A stretch of 33,576 nucleotides of DNA, taken from assembly GCA_021786825.1 (NCBI GenBank), contig JAJYMS010000211.1:1-33576 (forward strand), in the 5' to 3' direction. Below are positions 18,363 to 25,917 of this stretch, one piece after another. The DNA comes from Bacillota bacterium. Lineage in GTDB: Bacteria > Bacillota > Sulfobacillia > JAMDAP01 > JAJYMS01. Numbering within the stretch: the first letter of the stretch is position 1; each line of letters begins with the position of its first letter. A program made the translations under genes and the position numbers. The notes beneath the pieces were generated by a model. It ran no database searches and was not told where the DNA came from. It saw only the letters and a list, made by a program, of their open reading frames with translations.

Positions 18363-18391
18363 AATATAGCACAGGGCGCAAGGCCTGTCAA
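18363..18391 (-). promoter_or_regulatory. Sigma-A promoter of the cold shock gene
   Basis: TTGACA - 17 bp - TATATT on the minus strand. The short leader carries a GGGGCC-GAA-GGCCCC hairpin and AGGAGG before the ATG. Confidence 0.85.
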
Positions 18392-18468
18392 TTTCGCCAA
18401 ACGCGTTGCTTGCGGCACTTGGCTACCATCCTTGGAGGAATTTGCCGATCACCGCAGAATCATTCACC

Positions 18469-19350
18469 ATGAAAGTCGCGGTGTTGGGTGCCGGAGGGAT
18501 GCTCGGTCGGGAGTTGGTCTCGGCGCTCGGCCGGGCAAGCGACAAGGTCGCGGCGGCGACCCGATCCGAGTGTGACGTAGCGGATCTCGGAGCCACGATT
18601 CGATTCATCCGTCAGGCCCAGCCAGAGCTCGTCATCAACGCCGCCGCCTACACCGACGTCGACGGCGCCCAACGCGACGCCGACGTCGCCTATCGCATCA
18701 ACGCCATGGGTGCCCGTAACGCCGCGGTCGCCGCCGCGTCGGTGGGGGCATCTGTCCTTTATGTAAGCAGCGACTACGTCTTCGACGGCGCCAAGGGAAG
18801 CGGCTATGACGAATTCGACTCTCCCAACCCACTGAGTGTGTACGGGCGGTCGAAATACGCCGGGGAGGTCCTCACCAGGACGGCCTGTCCCCGGTGCTAT
18901 GTCGTGCGCTCCCAGTGGCTGTACGGGCCGGGGGGCAGGAACTTCGTCGACAGCATTTTGCGCCTCGCCCGCGAGCGGCCCAGGTTGGAGATCGTGAATG
19001 ACCAGTTCGGCTCCCCCACCTATGCCGCCGACCTGGCCGCGGCCATCGTCACGCTGGTCCGGGAGCCCGCCTACGGAACGTATCACCTCACCAACGGGGG
19101 CGTCTGTTCCTGGTTTGACTTCGCCCGGGAGGTGCTCGCCCGGGCGGGTATCGAAGGCGTCGCGGTGCACCCGGTTTCCACCGCGCAGCTTGGCCGGCCT
19201 GCCCCCCGTCCACCCTACTCGCCGCTGGATAACCTGATGTGGCGGCTGGAAGGCAGGGCGCCCCGGCGCCACTACCGTGAGGCGCTGGAAGCCTACCTGG
19301 GCCAAGGCTTGAATTCCATCCACTCCGCCAGCGAGGAGGACTCCCGATGA
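18469..19350 (+). CDS. rfbD: dTDP-4-dehydrorhamnose reductase
   Basis: MKVAVLGAGGMLGRELVSAL...VINAAAYTDVDGAQRDADVAYRINAMGARN...YVSSDYVFDGAKGSGYDEFDSPNPLSVYGRSKYAGE. Confidence 0.93.
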   Translation: MKVAVLGAGGMLGRELVSALGRASDKVAAATRSECDVADLGATIRFIRQAQPELVINAAAYTDVDGAQRDADVAYRINAMGARNAAVAAASVGASVLYVSSDYVFDGAKGSGYDEFDSPNPLSVYGRSKYAGEVLTRTACPRCYVVRSQWLYGPGGRNFVDSILRLARERPRLEIVNDQFGSPTYAADLAAAIVTLVREPAYGTYHLTNGGVCSWFDFAREVLARAGIEGVAVHPVSTAQLGRPAPRPPYSPLDNLMWRLEGRAPRRHYREALEAYLGQGLNSIHSASEEDSR

Positions 19351-20411
19351 AGGCACTGGTACTGAGCGGCGGCACCGGTTCCCGGTTGCGCCCCCTCACC
19401 TACACGAGCGCCAAGCAGTTGATCCCGGTCGCCAACAAGCCGATTCTCTTCTACGCCATCGAATCGATCCTGGAGGCGGGCATTCGGGACTTCGGGATCG
19501 TCGTCGGAGAAACCGGGGACGAGGTGCGGGCCGCCGTCGGCGATGGCAGCCGCTGGGGGATCAAGGTGACCTACATCGAGCAGGATGCCCCCCGGGGGCT
19601 CGCCCACGCCGTCAAGATCGCGGAGCCCTACCTCGGACAGGAGTCCTTCATCATGTTTTTGGGCGACAACCTGGTGAAGGCGGGGGTGACCCAGTTTGTG
19701 CGCCGGTTCGATGAGGGACGGCCCAACGCCCTGATTCTGCTGAGCCGGGTGCCTGATCCGCAGCGGTTCGGAGTGGCGGAGCTGCGCGACGGCCGTGTCG
19801 TCCGCCTGGTGGAGAAACCCAGGGTTCCCCCCAGCGACCTGGCGCTCGTGGGGGTCTACTTATTTGATCACCACATTCAGACGGCGGTGAACTCCATCCA
19901 GCCCTCCGGGCGCGGTGAACTGGAGATTACCGACGCCATCCAGTGGTTGGTGGAGCACGGGTACCTGGTGGAACCTCACCTCGTCAACGACTGGTGGAAG
20001 GACACCGGCAAGCCCGAGGACGTCCTGGAGGCCAATCGGCTCGTCCTGGAACTCTTGCAGACGAACATCCGGGGTAGCGTATCGGAAGATTCCCGGGTGA
20101 TCGGGCGCGCGGTGATCGAAGCCGGCGCCCGGATCACCGGCAGCGTGATCCGCGGACCGGCGGTGATCGGACCCGGGTCGGTAATCTCCAACTCCTACAT
20201 CGGCCCCTTCACCTCCATCGGCCCGGAGGTCACGGTCGCCGATAGCGAGATCGAGAGTAGCATCGTGCTTGAGGGCAGCACCATCTCCGGCGTGCAGACC
20301 CGCATCGACGGAAGCCTCATCGGCAAGAACGTCACCATCACCCGGGCGGAGGGGAAACCGCGGGCGATCAAGTTGGTTCTGGGCGACAACAGCCAGGCCA
20401 GCCTGGCATAG
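19347..20411 (+). CDS. rfbA: Glucose-1-phosphate thymidylyltransferase, long form with C-terminal beta-helix
   Basis: 354 aa MKALVLSGGTGSRLRPLTYTSAKQLIPVANKPILFYAIE...C-terminal hexapeptide-like repeats. ATGA overlap with rfbD. Confidence 0.92.
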   Translation: MKALVLSGGTGSRLRPLTYTSAKQLIPVANKPILFYAIESILEAGIRDFGIVVGETGDEVRAAVGDGSRWGIKVTYIEQDAPRGLAHAVKIAEPYLGQESFIMFLGDNLVKAGVTQFVRRFDEGRPNALILLSRVPDPQRFGVAELRDGRVVRLVEKPRVPPSDLALVGVYLFDHHIQTAVNSIQPSGRGELEITDAIQWLVEHGYLVEPHLVNDWWKDTGKPEDVLEANRLVLELLQTNIRGSVSEDSRVIGRAVIEAGARITGSVIRGPAVIGPGSVISNSYIGPFTSIGPEVTVADSEIESSIVLEGSTISGVQTRIDGSLIGKNVTITRAEGKPRAIKLVLGDNSQASLA

Positions 20412-20420
20412 GAGGGGCCC

Positions 20421-20885
20421 ATGGCGGGATTGATCGAGGGAGTAAGGGTTAAACAACTGCGGGTTATTCCCGACGAGCGAGGGCGGCTGATGGAGATGAT
20501 GCGCGCTGACGACGACCTCTACATCAAGTTCGGCCAGGTATACCTGACCACCGCTTACCCGGGGGTGGTCAAGGCCTGGCATTACCACAAGCTGCAGTGG
20601 GACCACTTCGTCGTGGTGCGCGGGATGATGAAAGTCGTCCTCTACGACGGCCGGGAGGGGTCCGGGACCCGCGGCCTGGTCAACGAGTTCTTCATGGGCG
20701 AGCACAACCCCATCCTGCTCCAGATTCCACCCCTGGTCCACCACGGGTTCAAGTGCATCAGCGAGACCGAGGCCATGGTTATCAACGTTCCCACCGAGGT
20801 CTACAACCGCGCCCAACCCGACGAATACCGCTTGGACCCGCATGGGGACGCGATCCCGTACCGCTGGGATCGCCGGGACGGGTAG
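20421..20885 (+). CDS. rfbC: dTDP-4-dehydrorhamnose 3,5-epimerase-like cupin
   Basis: 154 aa; RGRLMEMMRADDDLYIKFGQVYLTTAYPGVVKAWHYHKLQWDHFVVVRGMMKVVLYD; located between rfbA and rfbB. Confidence 0.82.
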   Translation: MAGLIEGVRVKQLRVIPDERGRLMEMMRADDDLYIKFGQVYLTTAYPGVVKAWHYHKLQWDHFVVVRGMMKVVLYDGREGSGTRGLVNEFFMGEHNPILLQIPPLVHHGFKCISETEAMVINVPTEVYNRAQPDEYRLDPHGDAIPYRWDRRDG

Positions 20886-20915
20886 CGATGGTTAGATTTG
20901 CGAGGAGGGCTGGCC

Positions 20916-21890
20916 TTGGAGATCGCTCTGACCCACGTGCTGGTCACCGGCGGAGCCGGCTTCATCGGTTCCAACTTCATCCATTACCTGCTGGAGCACC
21001 GCCCCTGCCGGGTGACCAACCTGGACGTCCTGACCTACGCCGGAAACCTGGAGAACCTGGGCGATGTGGAGCACCACCCCCGCTACCGCTTCGTGCGCGG
21101 CGATATCGCCGACCCCGCGGCCGTGGAGGCGGCGTTGGAGGGCGGGGTGGACGCCATCGTCAACTTCGCCGCGGAGTCCCACGTCGACCGGAGCATCCAG
21201 GACCCGGGCGTTTTCTTGCGCACCAACGTCCTCGGCACCCAGGTGTTGCTGGACGCGGCGCGCCGGCAGAAGGTCAAGCGGTTCCTGCAAGTCTCGACCG
21301 ACGAGGTCTACGGGTCCCTGGGCCCTACCGGCTGCTTCACGGAGGAGACGCCGCTGGACCCCTCCAGCCCTTACTCCGCCAGCAAAGCGGCGGCCGACCT
21401 GCTGGCCTTGGCCTGTCACCGCACCTATAGCCTGCCGGTGCTCGTCACCCGCTGCTCCAACAACTACGGATCCTATCAGTACCCCGAGAAGCTGATCCCG
21501 TTCTTCCTGACCCGGGCCCTGGCCGACCAGCCGCTGCCTCTCTACGGCGACGGGCTGAACGTCCGGGACTGGATCTACGTCGAGGATCACTGCCGGGCGG
21601 TGGACCTGGTGTTGCACGCCGGCCGGCCGGGCCGGGTTTACAACGTCGGAGCAAACGCGGAACGGACCAACCTGGAGATAACCCGGCTGGTCCTGCGGGA
21701 GCTGGAAAAACCCGAGTCGCTGATATCCTTTGTCGCCGACCGCCCCGGCCACGACCGCCGTTACGCGATCGATTCCTCCCGGCTGCGGCGGGAACTCGGA
21801 TGGCGGCCCCACCACACTTTCGAGGAGGGTATCCGCCGGACGATCGCCTGGTACCTGGCCAACGAAGGGTGGTGGCGGAAACTCGCATGA
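20916..21890 (+). CDS. rfbB: dTDP-glucose 4,6-dehydratase
   Basis: VLVTGGAGFIGSNFIHYLLEH...NFAAESHVDRSIQDP...STDEVYGSLG...SPYSASKAAADLL. TTG start at 20916 preceded by GAGGAGG. Confidence 0.92.
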   Translation: MEIALTHVLVTGGAGFIGSNFIHYLLEHRPCRVTNLDVLTYAGNLENLGDVEHHPRYRFVRGDIADPAAVEAALEGGVDAIVNFAAESHVDRSIQDPGVFLRTNVLGTQVLLDAARRQKVKRFLQVSTDEVYGSLGPTGCFTEETPLDPSSPYSASKAAADLLALACHRTYSLPVLVTRCSNNYGSYQYPEKLIPFFLTRALADQPLPLYGDGLNVRDWIYVEDHCRAVDLVLHAGRPGRVYNVGANAERTNLEITRLVLRELEKPESLISFVADRPGHDRRYAIDSSRLRRELGWRPHHTFEEGIRRTIAWYLANEGWWRKLA

Positions 21891-22999
21891 AGGTTCTCTT
21901 CATGACCTCAGGCGTCAGGACCATTCACCGGCCCCTGGAACTCCACATCCGGCAAGGATTGGAGGCGCTGGGGGTCGATCTCGTGGTCTACGACCTGGCG
22001 TATCACCTCTATTACCAAGGCAGCGCCCTGGCGAGGTTCAAGCAGGAAGAGGAGATCAACCTCCTCAACCACGGCCCGTTGCACCGGTTGGCGGCCGCGC
22101 CCGTCCTCTACGAATTGCACCGGTTGAAACCCGATCTGCTCCTGTGTTTTCAGGGATCCTTCATTCCGCCTGAGGTTCCCCGCGCGGCGAGCGACCTGGG
22201 GATCCCGTCCGCCCTTTGGTCGGTCGACGATCCCTACGAGGTCGACCTGACGACGCAGTACGCGGGCGCCTACGACCTCGTCTTCACCGTGGAAGCGGCC
22301 GCCGTTCCTTTCTACCGCGAGGCGTTGGGCGTGGAGGCGCATTACCTGCCGCTGGGCTGCAACCCCGACTTTCATCGGCCGACGGAGGTACCCGAGCGAT
22401 ATCGCTCCGATGTCTGCTTCGTCGGCTCGGCTTTCTACAACCGCCTGGAACTGGTCGACCAGATGGCCGATTACCTGCTCGAATCAGGGCTTACAATTCG
22501 CATTCTAGGCCAGTGGTGGGACCAGCTCAAACGTTACAACCGGCTACACCGCTTTATCGACAACGCGGGAGTCACTCCCCAGGAGGCGATTCGTTATTAT
22601 TGCGGCGCCCGGATCAACCTGAACCTCCACCGCGCGCCGGACGCCACCGCCTACGTGAGCGCCAACCTGAAGGGCCTGCAGGCCAAATCCCCCAACAACC
22701 GCACCTTCGAGATCGCCGCCTGCGGCGCTTTCCAACTGGTCGAGCAGCCCGCCAACCTCGGACAGGCGTTCACCGTCGGGGAAGAACTGGATGGGTTCGA
22801 CGGGCCGGCGGAGTTGGTCACCAAGATTGAGCATTACCGGCGTCATGACGAGCAAAGGAGGGCCATGGCGGAGCGGGCCCGGGAGCGGGCGGCACGGGAA
22901 CACAGCTACGCCGCGCGGCTCCGGACGGTCCTGGAAACCGCGGCGGAATACCGGGCGGGCCGCCGGGCCAAATCCATCGCGGGAGGGCACCGCCCGTGA
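21887..22999 (+). CDS. CgeB/DUF3880-like glycosyltransferase
   Basis: 370 aa; MKVLFMTSGVRTIHRPLELHIRQGLEALGVDLVVYDLAYH...LWSVDDPYEVD...LPLGCNPDFHRP...DVCFVGSAFYNRLELVDQM...FEIAACGAFQLVEQ. Confidence 0.75.
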   Translation: MKVLFMTSGVRTIHRPLELHIRQGLEALGVDLVVYDLAYHLYYQGSALARFKQEEEINLLNHGPLHRLAAAPVLYELHRLKPDLLLCFQGSFIPPEVPRAASDLGIPSALWSVDDPYEVDLTTQYAGAYDLVFTVEAAAVPFYREALGVEAHYLPLGCNPDFHRPTEVPERYRSDVCFVGSAFYNRLELVDQMADYLLESGLTIRILGQWWDQLKRYNRLHRFIDNAGVTPQEAIRYYCGARINLNLHRAPDATAYVSANLKGLQAKSPNNRTFEIAACGAFQLVEQPANLGQAFTVGEELDGFDGPAELVTKIEHYRRHDEQRRAMAERARERAAREHSYAARLRTVLETAAEYRAGRRAKSIAGGHRP

Positions 23000-25917
23000 A
23001 AGACGGCGCGCTGGTAAGCATCGTCATCCTGGCCTGGAACGAAATAGCCTACACCCGGGAGTGCCTGGACAGCCTCGCCCGGCGAACCGCCTATCCCCAC
23101 GAGTTGGTCCTGGTCGACAACGGTTCCACCGATGGCACCGGGGAATACTTCACGAGCATTCCCGGGGCCACCGTCCTTCGCAACGAGGTTAACCTCGGTT
23201 TCCCCCGCGGCGTGAACCAGGGCATCCGCGCCGCCAAGGGTGACCTTGTTTGTCTGCTGAACAACGACACGGTGCTCACCCCGAACTGGCTTGACAACCT
23301 GGTGACCTGCGCCAGGAGTGACCCCCGGGTCGGGCTGGTGGGGCCGCGCAGCAACTACGTGGCCGGCCCTCAAGTGCTGCCGGTCAACTACCAGAGCGTG
23401 CAGGAGATGCTGGGCTTCGCCACCGAGTTCAACCGGCCGGACCCCCGCCGGTGGTTCGACCAGGACACCCTGGTCGGCTTCTGCCTGTTGATCAAGCGCG
23501 AGGTCATCAACAAGATCGGCCTTTTCGACGAGCAGTTCGGGGTTGGGAACTTCGAGGACAACGACTACTGCCTCCGGGCCAGGCAGGCCGGCTTCCGGTT
23601 GGTCTGTGCCGGGGACACCTTCGTTCATCACTACGGTTCCCGTTCCTTTACCGGCAACAAGGTCGATTACCGCCAACTGATGCAGGAAAACCGGATCCGT
23701 TTCGAGTTCAAGTGGAGGGCCGGGGCGACCTCCACCCAGGAGGTTTCGCTGTCCTCGCTCAGTATCGCCCGGGTGAAGGCCACCCTGGGGGCGGTCAAGG
23801 CCCGCCTGGCTCCCCCCGAGGATCCGGTCGAGACCTACGCCGCCCCCGTTCTGCTGCAGGACGTGTGGAGCAACCCCGCCCTCGAGGCGGGGCCCCTGCC
23901 GCGGCTCAGCGCTTGCATCGTCGCCGGTGAGCAGAACGAGGATTTGCCGCTGACCCTGGCCAGCCTGCAGGGACTGGCGGACGAGACCGTCGTCGCCACG
24001 GCCGCGCTCCCGGAGCGGCTCGCCTACCTGTCGGGGGTGGCCGGCATCCGGTTGGAAACGGCCGCGGTGGATGCGTTGGACCTCCGCAACCGGGCTATCG
24101 GCGCCGCGACCCATGATTGGATCCTGCTGCTGGAGGCTGGTGAGGTTCTCAGCAAGGAGCACATCAACCGCCTGCGCAAGGCCCTTATCAACCCCGGAGA
24201 TAACGTCGGATACTATCTGAACCTCTTCGCGCCGATCGGCCTCCGGCGGGGAAACCAAGCGGTAATGACCTACACCCTGCGCCTGTTCCGGCGGCACCCC
24301 GGGCTGCAAGTGACGGGTTGGCTGGACGACGATTTGCTCACCGACTTGGTCCGGGACGGCGGTACAGTCAAGACTACCCCGATAAGTCTCAAGCACCGCG
24401 GCTACCTCAAGCCTGCCCGCGGCACCCGGCGGGCGGCGCTGCGGGAGGCCGAAGGATGGCTGGGGAAGCTTCTGGAAGCGCCGGGAGACAACCTCATGCA
24501 CTTCCGGGCCGGGGGGGCCCTGGCGCGTTACGGCCAGCGGGAAGCGGCCGTCGAGGAATTCCGCCGGGCCTTCGCCGGTATACCGTCCCTGGAAGTCGCC
24601 TTCGCGGCCCCCCTGTTGCTGAACCTGTCGACCGTACTGGCTGACCTCGGACAAACCGACGAGGCCTGTTCCATTGCGGAGCAGGGAATTGATGCCTATC
24701 CCGGCCATCCTGACCTGCAACTGCTGGTAGCCCGGCTGAAACAGCGCCAGCGGCGTTACTGGGAGGCCGCCGAGTTGGTGTTGGAGGCTTCCCGCCCCCG
24801 CAAGAAGGACCCTGTTTACGTTTGCGCTCCGGAAACCGTCACCACCGGGGTGCGCCTCGCCCTGGCGGACCTGTATGAGCAGTATGCCCGGCCGGCCGAG
24901 GCGGTCAAGACGCTGGTGGAGGAGCTGAAGGCCCGGCCCGACTCGGTTGGCGCCGCCACTCGCCTGGCGCGGCTGCTCCTGAATGACGAGCCCCCCGATC
25001 GGGTTGCCGATTTCCTCGCCAATATGGTCGATGCCTGCTCGCCCAATGTGGCAGAGGCCCTGGCGCAGGCGTTTATGGCCCGGGGACACCTGAAGCAGGC
25101 TCTCGAGGGCCTGGACAAGGCCATTAAGCCCCCGGGCGGTGGTCCGCTGGACCCCCAGGTAGCGTCGCTCGTCACCCGGAAGGGCCGCTTGCTGACCTGC
25201 CTGGGGCGCCACGCAGAGGCTGAGGGCATCCTTACCGCTGTCGTCGCCGGGGTCGGGCAGGCGGTGGATCCCTTGCTTGCCCGCGGCCTCTGCCGGCTGC
25301 TCGCCGGCCGGTCGGATGACGCCAGGGGCGATTTCAGCTTCGTCCTGGAGCAAGGGGACCCGGAGCAACAAGAGAGAGCCGGAGTGTACCTGAGGTTGAT
25401 ACAACTCTTGGGTGGACCGACGGAAGAGAGCACGGCGGCAGCCAAGGAAGCCGCCAGCCCCAGCGCCTGGGGCGAGGTACTCTGGATGCTGGAGGTGTTC
25501 CTGCACCTTGCCGACGCCTCGCGCTTAGGGGCGGCCTTAAAGCTGTGGAACCAGGTCGCCCCTGCCGCGGTGAAGAACCTGGCACTCGGCAAGCTTTACT
25601 ACCGCCTCGGCCTCCCCGATTCAGCCTCGCAGACGCTGCAAGCTGCCGGGCAAGAGGGCGACCTTGACCTTGAGGGCACCCTGGCACTGGCCCAACTGTT
25701 TGAGACGCACGGAGACCTGCAGAAGGCGTCGGCCTTATACCTCCAGGCAACGGACATGGCACTGCCAGACTTACAACCTTACCTGACCCTCGCGGCCTTG
25801 ATGGAGCGACGGGGTGACCGTGAGAGCGCGCAACGCATCCTGAACCGGGCCCGGGAACTCTTTGGTGCGGTCGGCATGCAACCCACCAGGATCGGAGGTG
25901 AGTCGGGTGCCGGTTAG
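22996..25917 (+). CDS. Large glycosyltransferase: GT2 domain, second degenerate GT2-like domain, TPR-like C-terminus
   Basis: 973 aa; LVSIVILAWNEIAYTRECLDSLARRTAYPHELVLVDNGSTDGT...CLLNNDTVL (GT2); ACIVAGEQNEDLPLTLASLQGL...WILLLEAGEVLSKEHINRLRKAL (second GT-A-like segment); then alpha-helical repeats. GTGA overlap with the previous gene. Confidence 0.85.
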   Translation: MKDGALVSIVILAWNEIAYTRECLDSLARRTAYPHELVLVDNGSTDGTGEYFTSIPGATVLRNEVNLGFPRGVNQGIRAAKGDLVCLLNNDTVLTPNWLDNLVTCARSDPRVGLVGPRSNYVAGPQVLPVNYQSVQEMLGFATEFNRPDPRRWFDQDTLVGFCLLIKREVINKIGLFDEQFGVGNFEDNDYCLRARQAGFRLVCAGDTFVHHYGSRSFTGNKVDYRQLMQENRIRFEFKWRAGATSTQEVSLSSLSIARVKATLGAVKARLAPPEDPVETYAAPVLLQDVWSNPALEAGPLPRLSACIVAGEQNEDLPLTLASLQGLADETVVATAALPERLAYLSGVAGIRLETAAVDALDLRNRAIGAATHDWILLLEAGEVLSKEHINRLRKALINPGDNVGYYLNLFAPIGLRRGNQAVMTYTLRLFRRHPGLQVTGWLDDDLLTDLVRDGGTVKTTPISLKHRGYLKPARGTRRAALREAEGWLGKLLEAPGDNLMHFRAGGALARYGQREAAVEEFRRAFAGIPSLEVAFAAPLLLNLSTVLADLGQTDEACSIAEQGIDAYPGHPDLQLLVARLKQRQRRYWEAAELVLEASRPRKKDPVYVCAPETVTTGVRLALADLYEQYARPAEAVKTLVEELKARPDSVGAATRLARLLLNDEPPDRVADFLANMVDACSPNVAEALAQAFMARGHLKQALEGLDKAIKPPGGGPLDPQVASLVTRKGRLLTCLGRHAEAEGILTAVVAGVGQAVDPLLARGLCRLLAGRSDDARGDFSFVLEQGDPEQQERAGVYLRLIQLLGGPTEESTAAAKEAASPSAWGEVLWMLEVFLHLADASRLGAALKLWNQVAPAAVKNLALGKLYYRLGLPDSASQTLQAAGQEGDLDLEGTLALAQLFETHGDLQKASALYLQATDMALPDLQPYLTLAALMERRGDRESAQRILNRARELFGAVGMQPTRIGGESGAG

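Noticed and set aside
22906-25506. 866-aa minus-strand ORF
   Set aside because: Antisense shadow of the GT2-TPR gene in high-GC sequence. Composition is repetitive Gly/Gln/Pro-rich with no recognisable domain.
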